This document shows positions 43,030 through 52,131 of a stretch of DNA of 64,000 nucleotides, one piece after another; position 1 is the first letter of the stretch, and every line of letters starts with the position of its first letter. The translations under genes were made by a program, and so were the position numbers. The notes beneath the pieces are model-generated. The model ran no database searches, was not told the DNA's origin, and saw only the letters and a program-made list of their open reading frames with translations. The stretch is from Acutalibacter sp. 1XD8-33 (lineage in GTDB: Bacteria > Bacillota > Clostridia > Oscillospirales > Acutalibacteraceae). Where the stretch lies: assembly GCF_003612555.1 (NCBI RefSeq), contig NZ_RAZF01000007.1, forward strand, positions 1 through 64,000, in the 5' to 3' direction.

Positions 43030-44535
43030 TTAAAGTTGCTTAATAGTCACTTCGGCCCGGCGTTCATACCGCGCAAAAATCCGCTTGCCGGAATCCTGAA
43101 ACAGTTCCTGAATGATTTGGGCTGCCGCAAAGGAGAGATATACCGTTACGCTGGGACGGCGAATGACATTTCCCGAGAACTGGGCGGCCCCCAAGCCCAG
43201 GCAGAACATCATGGTGTAGGCGCCCAGCTCCAAGGTGAGAAAATCCGACAGACGGCGCAAGCGGCGGAACAGCTTCGCCAAAATCGACAGTGGAAAGAAT
43301 CCAAGAAAGCCGCAATAGAGCCCGATTCCCAGCCACCCGTAATAGTATACCAGGGCGGGGAAATCATTTTCTGGATCATACGTGTTTCCATTGATCTCAG
43401 AATGAGCAAACTCAAAGCCCAGCACCTTGGTGGCAACATCCTGCTCTGCCCAAACCAGCTCCATCACTTTCAGCTTTTTGGTGCGGGTATGATAGAGCAC
43501 GTCTGCCCTGGTGGAATACCGGTAGGCCTCCATCACCCGCTCTGTGCCGAAACGGTCCAGCAGATCCCCTAAAAGCGGGGTTCCGGCAATATTCTTCTGG
43601 GTATAAACCTCTTCATAAACCCGGCGGATTTTCTTTTCCACATCCTCAGGGACAGAGCCGCCGGTATAGGTGAAATCCTTGTCGTCCCCCATGATTTCAT
43701 CTGTCTGGGCCTGATAGATCTCATAGGAGTCCTGGGCTGCTGCCCGACGCTGAGCCATGGGGGAGCCGTTCCGGAACAGAAAGAGGAACAGAATTGCCAT
43801 GACCAGAGGAATGCAGAAGAAAAGCAGTTTTCCTCGAGAAAGCAGAAAAAGTACCAAAAACCCCAATGCAATCAGGATTGCCGAGTAATAGGCCAACCGG
43901 GTGCCGGTGGCGTAAAGCAGGCCAAGGCCTAATAAGACTGCCCCGCAGAATATCCAGAACCGTCCGGTGCGGCTGGCCCATAGCAACAAGCCAATTGCCA
44001 AGAGGGAGACGATTGCGCTCTGGGCGGTGGGAACGGCAAACCAGCCCAATATTCCAATCTGAATTCCCGCATAGGTATATTCTGGAGTACGAGTCAAGTA
44101 GGATAGAAGAATTACAGCTAAAATGAGGGCAAAATTTACAGCCAGCAGTCCGGTGGAGTGTTCCCGCAGCCGGGGCACCTGTCGGAAAAAGGTGGTAAAG
44201 CAGAGAGTCCAAAGGGGGAGCTGAATCAGCTTGAGGTATTCCCCGGTGTCGGCCACAGGATTGGCATAGCCTAGGCGCAGGCAGTTGAGCATATGGGCCA
44301 GCCAGAACCCGCCCGCAATGCCCAGAAAGACAAAGTAGGCCCGCTTTTTTTCTGACAGGAGAAACCCGTAGGCCCCCACAGCGAACAGCAGAACCGTGCG
44401 GATCGCCGTGGTGACAGCTGTGGCCTCCAGACTCCGCATGAAGTAGGACAACACGTCCAGCAACGGCTGGATGAACAGCAACGCCGCCAGAATCTGCGGC
44501 GTGTAAGTAGAAATTTTCTCTTTGATATTTTCCAT
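43030..44535 (-). CDS. O-antigen ligase/polymerase-like membrane protein, first copy
   Basis: A 501-residue paralogue of the next gene. It shares the opening IQPLLDVLSYFM, about eleven membrane segments, and the loop end LGFEFAHSEINGNTYDPENDFPALVYYYGWLG, where conserved Asp/Glu residues fit a ligase active-site loop. The product most likely joins or extends undecaprenyl-linked polysaccharide outside the membrane. GGGAAGG precedes the ATG. A composite repeat separates it from its predicted promoter. Confidence 0.8.
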   Translation of the reverse strand: MENIKEKISTYTPQILAALLFIQPLLDVLSYFMRSLEATAVTTAIRTVLLFAVGAYGFLLSEKKRAYFVFLGIAGGFWLAHMLNCLRLGYANPVADTGEYLKLIQLPLWTLCFTTFFRQVPRLREHSTGLLAVNFALILAVILLSYLTRTPEYTYAGIQIGILGWFAVPTAQSAIVSLLAIGLLLWASRTGRFWIFCGAVLLGLGLLYATGTRLAYYSAILIALGFLVLFLLSRGKLLFFCIPLVMAILFLFLFRNGSPMAQRRAAAQDSYEIYQAQTDEIMGDDKDFTYTGGSVPEDVEKKIRRVYEEVYTQKNIAGTPLLGDLLDRFGTERVMEAYRYSTRADVLYHTRTKKLKVMELVWAEQDVATKVLGFEFAHSEINGNTYDPENDFPALVYYYGWLGIGLYCGFLGFFPLSILAKLFRRLRRLSDFLTLELGAYTMMFCLGLGAAQFSGNVIRRPSVTVYLSFAAAQIIQELFQDSGKRIFARYERRAEVTIKQL

Positions 44536-44539
44536 AACC

Positions 44540-44930
44540 TTCCCTTAAAACCTTGGAGGCTCTGCCTCCAAACCTCCGCAACCTTTGAAAAGGTTGGCGA
44601 AACTTTTATCCACTCCTCGCTTTGCTCGTCGTGAACGTTTTACGATTCTCGCATAACCACAACACATTGCGCGGTCCAGGGGCGTTAGGCCCCTGGCGAG
44701 GTGTGGAGCAGAGCTCCACGGTCTTGACCTTAACACCTGAGAAGCGCATTTTTTGAAGGTGAATTGGCAGGCGAAGCCTGGGCAAGAGGGAACTTTTTGC
44801 AAGAGAAAAAAGTTCCCTCGTCCCGAAGGAAGCCAACTGTAAGCGCAGCAGAAAATCCAAAACACCCGCCGGAAGCTGCACAACGGTTCCCACAAAACCT
44901 TCGTCACTCTTCTCAAAAATCAAACTCTTT
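44540..44930. repeat. Composite intergenic repeat in the leader of the ligase-like operon
   Basis: No gene. In minus-strand sense it contains 'gcgcttctcaggtgttaagg', a GTGGAGC-TCTGCTCCAC hairpin, 'ttcacgacgagcaaagcgag' and 'acctttgaaaaggt', ending with CTTGGAGGCA-GAG-CCTCCAAGG about 20 bp before the start codon. Confidence 0.75.
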
Positions 44931-44934
44931 TCTC

Positions 44935-44963
44935 ATTATAACATATTTTTCGACAGGGCACAA
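44935..44963 (-). promoter_or_regulatory. Probable promoter of the O-antigen-ligase-like operon
   Basis: On the minus strand TTGTGC, 17 bp and a perfect TATAAT. The first start codon is about 400 nt downstream, so the composite repeat would be transcribed as leader. Confidence 0.5.
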
Positions 44964-44964
44964 G

Positions 44965-45006
44965 CAAAAATACAGAAAGGCCGGTACTTTCCAGTACCAG
45001 CCTTTT
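44965..45006 (-). terminator. Terminator of the decarboxylase operon
   Basis: AAGGC-GGTACT-GGAA-AGTACC-GCCTT hairpin followed on the minus strand by CTGTATTTTT, about 20 bp after the oadA stop. Confidence 0.75.
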
Positions 45007-45023
45007 CAGCAAAAAATTGTGTT

Positions 45024-46499
45024 TTAGAAATTGCCGCCGGTCAGGTCCTCCACTACCAAAGTGCGGGGGAAGGTATTATTGGCCGGAGCGGGTGCGGCGG
45101 ACGCCGCCGGGGCCGCAGTGGGCGCGGCAGGGGCGGGAGCGGGTACAGGGTCGGAATGGGGATGGTCCCGCCAGTCAAAGAACTTAGCGGCCACCTGGGG
45201 GAACAGGGCGTAGCTGAGGGTGTCCTCCTCGCAGTGGCCCAGCCCCTTCTCCTTGCACTCGGCCCGGAGCTTCTCCATCTCGGGCTCCAGCAGGTCGGCG
45301 GGGCGGCAGGTGATGACCTCGTCGTTGCCGATGCACTTCTTGCGCACTTCCTCGTTCACCGTGCCGGGCAGGTTGCCGTACTCGCCCCGGAGCAGACCTT
45401 TGGACTCCTTGGAGACCATCTTGTATCGCTCGCCGGAGAGCACGTTCAGCACCGCCTGAGAGCCCACGATCTGGCTGGTGGGGGTTACCAGGGGCGGGAA
45501 GCCGAAGTCCTCCCGAACCCGGGGAACCTCTTCCAGCACCTGATAATATTTGCCCTCGGCGTTGGCCTGCTTCAGCTGGGAGATCAGGTTGGAGAGCATT
45601 CCGCCGGGCACCTGATAGAGCAGGGTGTTCACGTCCACTTTCAACACCTTGGGGTTGATATCCAGCTTCTGAGCCACGTCCCGGAAGTGGGCGGCGGCCT
45701 CAGAGAGCTTGCCCATATCCAAACCGGTGTCCCGGCTGGTGCCCTGGAGGGTGGCGACCATGGCTTCGGTGGCCGGCTGGCTGGTGCCGTTGGCCAGGGG
45801 GGACAGGGCGCAGTCCACAATATCCACTCCGGCCTGAGCGGCCATCAGATTGGTCATGTCGCCGGTGCCGGTGGTGTTGTGGGTGTGCAGATGGATAGGC
45901 ACGCCCACGTTTTCCTTTAGCTTCTTCACTAGGGAGTAGGCATCGTAGGGCAGCAGCAGGTTTGCCATGTCCTTGATGCAGATGGTGTCAGCGCCCATCT
46001 TCTCCAGCTCCATGGAGAGCTTCACAAAGTAGTCCTCGTTGTGGACCGGGCTCTTGGTGTAGCTGATAGCCACTTCGGCCATGCCGCCGTACTCCTTCAC
46101 GTACTTCACTGCGGCCTGGACGTTTCGGGGATCGTTCAGGGCGTCGAAGATGCGGACCACGTCGATGCCGTTCTCGATGGATTTCTTTACAAAGGCCTCT
46201 ACCACGTCATCAGCGTAGTGACGATAGCCTAGAAGATTCTGGCCCCGGAGAAGCATTTGCAGCTTCGTGTTGGGCAGGCCCTTTTTCAGGGTGCGCAGGC
46301 GCTCCCAGGGGTCCTCGTTCAAAAAGCGCATACACACATCGAAGGTGGCGCCGCCCCAGCATTCCAGGGACCAGTAGCCGATGCTGTCCAGCACGGGCAG
46401 AATCGGGACCATGTCCTCCAGCTTCATGCGGGTGGCCGCCTGAGACTGGTGGGCGTCGCGCAGGATGGTGTCCATTATCTTCAGGGGATTTTTAGCCAT
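45024..46499 (-). CDS. oadA: Oxaloacetate decarboxylase alpha subunit / PycB-like carboxyltransferase
   Basis: A 491-residue HMGL-like carboxyltransferase that moves CO2 between a keto acid and biotin. ILRDAHQSQAATRM and LECWGGATFDVCMRFLNEDPWERL open the barrel; the metal/lysine site is ICIKDMANLL and HTHNTTGTGDM supplies His ligands. The usual C-terminal biotinyl domain is absent: after an Ala/Pro linker (about 450-475) the chain ends with a short tail. Biotin must come from the separate 119-residue carrier in the operon. Oxaloacetate is the likeliest substrate. Confidence 0.92.
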   Translation of the reverse strand: MAKNPLKIMDTILRDAHQSQAATRMKLEDMVPILPVLDSIGYWSLECWGGATFDVCMRFLNEDPWERLRTLKKGLPNTKLQMLLRGQNLLGYRHYADDVVEAFVKKSIENGIDVVRIFDALNDPRNVQAAVKYVKEYGGMAEVAISYTKSPVHNEDYFVKLSMELEKMGADTICIKDMANLLLPYDAYSLVKKLKENVGVPIHLHTHNTTGTGDMTNLMAAQAGVDIVDCALSPLANGTSQPATEAMVATLQGTSRDTGLDMGKLSEAAAHFRDVAQKLDINPKVLKVDVNTLLYQVPGGMLSNLISQLKQANAEGKYYQVLEEVPRVREDFGFPPLVTPTSQIVGSQAVLNVLSGERYKMVSKESKGLLRGEYGNLPGTVNEEVRKKCIGNDEVITCRPADLLEPEMEKLRAECKEKGLGHCEEDTLSYALFPQVAAKFFDWRDHPHSDPVPAPAPAAPTAAPAASAAPAPANNTFPRTLVVEDLTGGNF

Positions 46500-46711
46500 A
46501 TGCTTATTAACCGCCTTCCTTTCTTTAAGACCTTGGGGCGTTGCCCCAAACCCCAGCAGGAGCCTGACGCTCCTGCACCGCGTCTTACCACTTTTTGGTG
46601 GAGCAAGGGACAGAGCCGGTTCTCCACCACGGGTCTGGTTTACGATCCGGCACGGTCATGGACGCGCGGGGCAAGTTTTCGCGCGAAAGCAAGCATGATC
46701 CTGCCGGAGCT
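46500..46711. repeat. Intergenic repeat fragment between oadB and oadA
   Basis: 212 bp with a CTTGGGGCG-TTG-CCCCAA hairpin and an AGGAGC-CTGAC-GCTCCT hairpin. Read on the minus strand, these lie inside the operon and could tune oadA relative to oadB. Confidence 0.5.
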
Positions 46712-47878
46712 TTAACCGAACAGCGCCAGCAGAACGCCTGCGGCCACGGCCGAACCGATCACGCCGGCCACGTTGGGGCCCATGGCGTGCATGAGCAGGA
46801 AGTTGGAGGGGTCCTCCTTCTGGCCCACCACCTGGGAGACCCGGGCGGCCATGGGCACGGCGGAGACGCCGGCGGAGCCGATCAGGGGGTTCACCTTCTC
46901 CTTGCTGAACACGTTCATCAGCTTGGCCAGCAGCACGCCGCCGGCGGAGCCCATCCCGAAGGCCACCACGCCCATGGCCAGAATGGCCAGGGTCTGGAGG
47001 TTCAGGAAGTTCTTGGCCGTGGCGGTAGCGCCCACGGAGATGCCCAGGAAGATGGTGACGATGTTCATTAGCTCGTTCTGCACGGTCTTATTGAGACGCT
47101 CCACCACGCCGGACTCCCGCATCAGGTTGCCCAGCATCAGGCAGCCTACCAGGGGGGCGGCGCTGGGCAGCATGAAGGATACGAAGATGGTGACCATGAT
47201 GGGGAACAGGATCTTCTCGGTCTTAGAGACCGGCCGCAGCTGCTTCATCTTGATCCGCCGCTCCTCCTTGGTGGTGAGCAGCTTCATGATGGGAGGCTGG
47301 ATCACCGGCACCAGAGCCATGTAGCTGTAGGCGGCCACGGCGATGGGGCCCAGCAGATGGGGGGCCAGGGTGGCGGTGGTGTAGATGGCGGTGGGGCCGT
47401 CCGCGCCGCCGATGATGCCGATGGAGCCGGACTCCGCTGGGGTGAAGCCCAGCAGGTTGGCGCCGATGTAAGTAACAAAGATGCCCAGCTGGGCGGCCGC
47501 GCCCAGAAGCAGAGTCTTGGGGTTGGCGATCAGGGGGGCGAAGTCAGTGCCCGCGCCCACGCCGATAAAGATCAGGCAGGGGTAGATGCCCAGCTTGACG
47601 CCTAGATAGAGGTAGTCCAGCAGGCCGCCGTGGCCCGTGCCCAGCTCTTCCCAGTTGATCACACCGCCCGCGAAATAGTCGGCATGGTACATCCCCGCGC
47701 CGGGCAAGTTGGTCAGCAGCATGCCGAAGGCGATGGGCAGAAGCAGCAGGGGCTCGAACTTTTTCACAATGGCGAGATAGAGCAGCACGCAGGAGATGGC
47801 CAGCATCACCAGGTCCAGGGGCTCGTTGGCAATTACCGCGAAGCCTGTGCTCTCCAGAAAGTTTTGTATTGCTTCCAT
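46712..47878 (-). CDS. oadB: Na+-translocating decarboxylase beta subunit
   Basis: A 388-residue membrane subunit with about ten hydrophobic segments. It releases CO2 from carboxybiotin and exports Na+. Family motifs are [41 protein letters not shown] and [20 protein letters not shown] precedes the ATG, 37 bp after the biotin carrier gene. With the gamma, carrier and alpha genes it makes a complete pump. Confidence 0.96.
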   Translation of the reverse strand: MEAIQNFLESTGFAVIANEPLDLVMLAISCVLLYLAIVKKFEPLLLLPIAFGMLLTNLPGAGMYHADYFAGGVINWEELGTGHGGLLDYLYLGVKLGIYPCLIFIGVGAGTDFAPLIANPKTLLLGAAAQLGIFVTYIGANLLGFTPAESGSIGIIGGADGPTAIYTTATLAPHLLGPIAVAAYSYMALVPVIQPPIMKLLTTKEERRIKMKQLRPVSKTEKILFPIMVTIFVSFMLPSAAPLVGCLMLGNLMRESGVVERLNKTVQNELMNIVTIFLGISVGATATAKNFLNLQTLAILAMGVVAFGMGSAGGVLLAKLMNVFSKEKVNPLIGSAGVSAVPMAARVSQVVGQKEDPSNFLLMHAMGPNVAGVIGSAVAAGVLLALFG

Positions 47879-47915
47879 AGGTTACACTCCTTCTCAGTTG
47901 ATTGGCCCTATGGGC

Positions 47916-48275
47916 TTAGGCGATGGTGCAGAGAAGAGTGCCGCTTTCCACGGAAGCGCCTTTGGAGACAGTCACGCTGGTGACGGTGCCGTCCTTGGGA
48001 GCCATAATCTCGTTCTCCATCTTCATAGCCTCCAGGATCATCAGCACGTCGCCGGATTTTACGGCCTGGCCGGCGGCGACCTTAACATCCAGGATAGTGC
48101 CGGGCATCGGGGCGCTCACAGGTTCGCCGGAGCCAGCGGTGGCAGGAGCTGCGGGGACCGGCGCGGGAGCGGGAGCCGCCGGAGCCGCCACAGGAGCGGG
48201 GGCCGCGCCGCCCTGGATCTCTTCTACCGTGACTTCATAGGCAGTACCGTTTACATTTACGTTATACTTTCTCAT
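47916..48275 (-). CDS. Biotin carboxyl-carrier protein of the decarboxylase
   Basis: A 119-residue carrier. An N-terminal strand ([20 protein letters not shown]) is joined by an Ala/Pro linker (about 25-50) to a biotinyl domain with the attachment lysine in [13 protein letters not shown] (about residue 85). It shuttles CO2 from the alpha to the beta subunit, matching the gamma (GcdC-like) carriers of clostridial decarboxylases. AAAGGA precedes the ATG. Confidence 0.94.
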   Translation of the reverse strand: MRKYNVNVNGTAYEVTVEEIQGGAAPAPVAAPAAPAPAPVPAAPATAGSGEPVSAPMPGTILDVKVAAGQAVKSGDVLMILEAMKMENEIMAPKDGTVTSVTVSKGASVESGTLLCTIA

Positions 48276-48333
48276 ATTGACCAGTTTCCTTTCTTTAGGT
48301 AAATCGATTAGGTGAAAAAGAGGACGTGCCGGC

Positions 48334-48636
48334 TTACAGCTTGCGGATGGAATGGATTTTGATGTGATTCACACCGCTGCCCATATCCTCTGCGATAGCC
48401 GCAGAAATGGCGGCCACCAGCTGCTGCTTGTTGGGCTGGGGGACAGCTGGAACAGGAGCGGGGGCAGGCTGCGGCACAGGCTGTGGAGCGGTGCTTTTGG
48501 CGGAGCCGGCCATCAAAGCGCCCATAATTTTGATCAGGATAATCAGGCAGATCAGCACCACAAAAACGGTGATGAGGCCCATGGCTACCACCTGCAAAAA
48601 GCCGGGAGCGGCACTGGCAGCTGCTAACAGCTTCAT
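48334..48636 (-). CDS. Decarboxylase gamma/delta (OadG-like) subunit
   Basis: A 100-residue small subunit. One membrane helix (about 12-38, [20 protein letters not shown]), a Pro/Ala linker and a C-terminal helix [18 protein letters not shown] fit the OadG/GcdD assembly subunits. The ATG at 48636 follows AGGAGGT; an upstream frame extension runs over the promoter. It is the first gene of the four-gene operon. Confidence 0.88.
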   Translation of the reverse strand: MKLLAAASAAPGFLQVVAMGLITVFVVLICLIILIKIMGALMAGSAKSTAPQPVPQPAPAPVPAVPQPNKQQLVAAISAAIAEDMGSGVNHIKIHSIRKL

Positions 48637-48743
48637 ACTTTTTACCTCCTTTCGCAAGGGAATTATGATAAGGCAATGGCAGAAAATGCGGATAAGATTC
48701 TGACAAAATGCCCTTCTCCCGCATTTTATCAAAATCATTATAA

Positions 48744-48772
48744 ATAATACCACGGTCCGACATTTTTGACAA
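48744..48772 (-). promoter_or_regulatory. Promoter of the decarboxylase operon
   Basis: On the minus strand TTGTCA, 17 bp and TATTAT. The transcript would begin near 48737, about 100 nt before the first ATG. The promoter starts only about 45 bp after the preceding GNAT stop. Confidence 0.75.
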
Positions 48773-48815
48773 GAGGTTTCATTCACGATTTTTTAAAAAT
48801 ATATCCCAGATTTTT

Positions 48816-49409
48816 TTACGTTTCTGTCTGCCCCTGACCCAGGCCGGCGGTCCGCACCAAAGCGGCGGCACGTTCCCGGGCGGCCTCGTAATCAAACTTG
48901 TCGATGAGATAAGGTTTTGTGGGGCGTTCCGCCTGGGGGTCGGCAGGATTCAGGGCATAACGCAGAGGAATGGCTCCTTCCTGAGGTTCCTGCCTCTGAA
49001 ACCCCATGGCCTGGAAAAAAGCCAGAGCGCCGGTGTTTTCAGGATGCACCCGGGCAAAGACTTCCCGGCGGCTGCCCACTTCCATCATATCTCGCATCAG
49101 GGACCAGAGGGCCCGGCCTATGCCCCTGCGCTGGAGATCCGGCTTTACATAGAGCTGAAACTCCACAGAGAACAGGTCTTGGGGGGAGAAACGGTTCTCC
49201 ATAAGGTGACAAAAACCGGCGGTCTGGCAGTTCAGCTCGCAGAGAAGCCACCCTAAACCATAAGTATACCTGTCAATACGTTGAATATACGACTGAAGCT
49301 CCGGAGGCTCTGCTTCCGGGGCGAAAATAGTTCCGGTGTAGGGCGCATAGACCTTCAGCATGGAGGGCCCGTCCCACTCGTTGATTCTGCGAACTGCCAC
49401 TCGTACCAT
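48816..49409 (-). CDS. GNAT-family N-acetyltransferase
   Basis: A 197-residue GNAT. The substrate strand is FSVEFQLYVKPD, the acetyl-CoA loop is LQRRGIGRALWSLM (about 92-105), and HPENTGALAFFQAMGF is the C-terminal motif, as in phosphinothricin acetyltransferase-like enzymes. A basic 35-residue extension follows. The acceptor is unknown. AGGAGG precedes the ATG, 38 bp after the LtaS-like gene, so it probably ends the wecG-wecB operon. Confidence 0.87.
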   Translation of the reverse strand: MVRVAVRRINEWDGPSMLKVYAPYTGTIFAPEAEPPELQSYIQRIDRYTYGLGWLLCELNCQTAGFCHLMENRFSPQDLFSVEFQLYVKPDLQRRGIGRALWSLMRDMMEVGSRREVFARVHPENTGALAFFQAMGFQRQEPQEGAIPLRYALNPADPQAERPTKPYLIDKFDYEAARERAAALVRTAGLGQGQTET

Positions 49410-49447
49410 GATTTCCTCCTGAAATGATAGATTCTATAACGGGCGGG

Positions 49448-51562
49448 TCAGTCTGCGCCGGACGCCTCCCGCTGAAACAGCCGGGCGTCTTTCCGCTCCG
49501 GGTCAAAAGAATTGTTATACTGCAAAACCGCGTAGTCGTTTACCATTCCCGACAGCGGACTGGGGAGACGGCTTCCCGCAGGATAAAAGCGCCCCGTGCA
49601 GTCAATAACTCCAATATCCGTAACCACCGGCACGGTCTGCCGGAGTGTCTCCAGATAGTTTGTATAAGCCGTGCCCTCCAGGCCAGCGGCCCGCAGCAGC
49701 AGCCCCGAGAGATAATTCAGGCTGACAGCCTCTATTTCCTGGCTCTTCAGGGGATAGTTTGCCCAGATCAGAAAGGGTACCCGGTAGAGGTCCATGTTAA
49801 TGTTGTAGTTCTCCAGCACCCTCTGATTGAAGCCGTCCTCCAGCTTGGGCCAGTGGTCCCCGAAAAACAGGATCACCACCGGATCGTCCAGAGCGCTGAA
49901 ATAGTCCAGCAGATATTCCAGGGCCTCGTCGGAACTTTTTGTCAGAGACAGATACTGCTCGGCCTTGGGCCATTTGCCGGCCGCTTCCGCCACGCGGATT
50001 CGGGTGGGATAGTTAGGGTCCTCATAACCGCCGTGGTTCTGGATGGTCACGTTGAAGAGAAACAGCGGCTCGCCCGCAGAGGGGGCCTGGGGGTGAGAGG
50101 AGCGCTTCATCTCCTCCCAGCGCTCGTATTCGTATATAAGCTGCTCGTAACAGGACTGGTCGCTGGTGAGCCGGTGCTCGAAGGTGCGGTCCACGTCAAA
50201 GATCGTGGCGTCCACAAATTCATGGAACCCCAGATGGGGATAGGCCTCGATCCTCTGCCAGGCGTCCCGGTCCCCTGGATGGATGGCCACGCAGTGGTAG
50301 CCGTAGCTTTTCAGGATCTCCGGCAGGCCGGAATGGGGAGATTTTATGTACTGCTGGTAAGGTTTGCTGCCCAAGGGCAAGAAGGACATGGTGTTCCCTG
50401 TGAGGAACTCATACTCGCTGTTGCAGGTATTTCCTCCATAGACGGAGGAGTAGGCCGTGCCCCAGACGCAGTCTCCGCTGCGCTGTAAGCGGTGAAGGAA
50501 AGGCTGATTGTCCGGCTGAAACTTCAGCGTGTTCAGGCTGCCCAGATCCGTCATAGATTCGTTCATGACGGCAATAATTGTCGGAGGCTTTTCAGGCTCG
50601 CCCAAGGGGGCGGGAGGTTCCAGCGTATCCAGCCGGGAGGCCAGGTTCCTGACCCGAACGGAAGAATATCCTGTGGGCATATCCACCAGCATGTTCTGCA
50701 TATTGAGGAAAAAGCTGGCCGCAATGCCCGTGCGCTCGGAACTGCCCTTTTGATTCCAAGCAAAAACGGAAACCCCCAGGGAGGAAAGCCCGTCCAGGGG
50801 GAAAATCGTGATCGCCAGCAGAGCGGAGATGCCGAAAGCGGCGGAGCGCTCTGCAATTCGAAACCGGCGGGAAACCTGCGGCGGGTCGTGGGGAGTGAGT
50901 TTATAGCACAACACAACGGTGCAGAGATATCCCATCACGGCCACGGCCATCTTTCGGGTGGGCACGTATTCATAGCCGCCGGAGACAGTCAGGGCGGTGG
51001 AAAAGGACTGAAAATCCCAGGGGAGGATGGGCATCCCTCGGAACTGTACCACAAAGTAGTTGGCGATGCCAAAGGTGATGGAGGCCGCGCCGCCAATAGC
51101 TACCGCCACCCAAAGCCGCCGGGTCAAGGCGTAGGCTGTGGTAAACAGCAGCAAATAGCAGAGATAGTTGGCCAGCCAACGGTTGCCGGGAAACTGCCAC
51201 AGGCGGGTGCTGTTGATCATGTCCACCGCAATGAACGCGGCCAAAGGCAGGGCCAGCATCAAAAGCCAGCTCAGGCGGTAGGCGGCGGCATAGGACAGCT
51301 CGACCCGCAAAAGGCAGAGCCCAGCGCCCAGAGCGCCCAGTCCGCTGTATAAGAGCACATACCACCAGCAGAGGCTTTGGCGGCCCCCGCCGCCCTTTTC
51401 CAGGGCGATGGGCCATTCGAAAGCAAAAAACGCGGTGGACACCACCAGCACCGCGGCGGCGGCAACCATATTTCCCGGGCTGAGGTTCAGCCGCACAGAG
51501 AATTTTTCTTTGATTGCGGATGTAGACATAGGGCATTGATCTCCATTTTTCGATTCATTCAT
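49448..51562 (-). CDS. LtaS-like sulfatase-fold phosphoglycerol transferase
   Basis: A protein of about 704 residues with roughly seven N-terminal membrane segments (30-257) and an outer sulfatase-like domain. The LtaS-type active site is visible: Glu335 in VMNES, Thr379 in YGGNTCNSEYEFLTG, and Asp569/His570 in FFGDHWP; HPGDRDAW is another family mark. It probably polymerises or transfers glycerol-phosphate onto a lipid or glycan. The start is uncertain: ATG at 51562 (GGAGCACA) or 51529. It follows the GNAT gene by 23 bp. Confidence 0.87.
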   Translation of the reverse strand: MNESKNGDQCPMSTSAIKEKFSVRLNLSPGNMVAAAAVLVVSTAFFAFEWPIALEKGGGGRQSLCWWYVLLYSGLGALGAGLCLLRVELSYAAAYRLSWLLMLALPLAAFIAVDMINSTRLWQFPGNRWLANYLCYLLLFTTAYALTRRLWVAVAIGGAASITFGIANYFVVQFRGMPILPWDFQSFSTALTVSGGYEYVPTRKMAVAVMGYLCTVVLCYKLTPHDPPQVSRRFRIAERSAAFGISALLAITIFPLDGLSSLGVSVFAWNQKGSSERTGIAASFFLNMQNMLVDMPTGYSSVRVRNLASRLDTLEPPAPLGEPEKPPTIIAVMNESMTDLGSLNTLKFQPDNQPFLHRLQRSGDCVWGTAYSSVYGGNTCNSEYEFLTGNTMSFLPLGSKPYQQYIKSPHSGLPEILKSYGYHCVAIHPGDRDAWQRIEAYPHLGFHEFVDATIFDVDRTFEHRLTSDQSCYEQLIYEYERWEEMKRSSHPQAPSAGEPLFLFNVTIQNHGGYEDPNYPTRIRVAEAAGKWPKAEQYLSLTKSSDEALEYLLDYFSALDDPVVILFFGDHWPKLEDGFNQRVLENYNINMDLYRVPFLIWANYPLKSQEIEAVSLNYLSGLLLRAAGLEGTAYTNYLETLRQTVPVVTDIGVIDCTGRFYPAGSRLPSPLSGMVNDYAVLQYNNSFDPERKDARLFQREASGAD

Positions 51563-51585
51563 TGTGCTCCGCCAGAAAGAAGGAG

Positions 51586-52131
51586 CTATTCCTCCAAAAT
51601 ATACGCGGTTCCATAGGGCTGATATCCCACAGCCAGGGCCAGCCGGAAGGAGGCCTCGTTGTCCGCGGCGCACTCCCACTGAGGGGACAGGCCCAGCTCC
51701 ATAAGATGCCGGGCAGCCAGCCCGGCCGCGCGCCGGGCAAAGCCCCTTCTTCTGGCCTGGGGCAGGGTGAAAATGCCCGTGTGCTGAACCAGCCCCTGGA
51801 GATAGGGCATGTCGGGCGCGTCGCACACGCAGGCCAGCCGTCCCTGCCGGTACGCCGCCTCCGCCGCCTGGGCCGTGCCCTCTGGGCTGAGGCTTTCCAG
51901 GGGCCGCAGGAGCTCCTGGTATCGGGGGGCGCAGCAGGCCGCGCTGAAGCCCTCCTTTACCAGAATATAGATGGGGAAGCGGCGGCCAAACCCGCGCAGA
52001 ATCTCATCCCGCTCAGGCGAACAGACCAGATGCGCCCCGGGCCCCGCTTCTGCCAGGCTGACCCCGCAGAAGCGGGAGTAAAAGGTCTCTGTCCGCTGCC
52101 GGACCTGCTCCAGGATCAGCGCCCCGCTCAT
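51586..52131 (-). CDS. GNAT-like acetyltransferase
   Basis: A 181-residue protein. The C-terminal half has the GNAT pattern FTLPQARRRGFARRAAGLAA (acetyl-CoA loop) and CAADNEASFRLALAVGYQ. The N-terminal half is less conserved and resembles small GNATs with a degenerate first module. Its start overlaps the wecB stop by 4 bp, so it is coupled to polymer-precursor synthesis. Acetylation of a wall sugar is possible but unproven. Confidence 0.8.
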   Translation of the reverse strand: MSGALILEQVRQRTETFYSRFCGVSLAEAGPGAHLVCSPERDEILRGFGRRFPIYILVKEGFSAACCAPRYQELLRPLESLSPEGTAQAAEAAYRQGRLACVCDAPDMPYLQGLVQHTGIFTLPQARRRGFARRAAGLAARHLMELGLSPQWECAADNEASFRLALAVGYQPYGTAYILEE

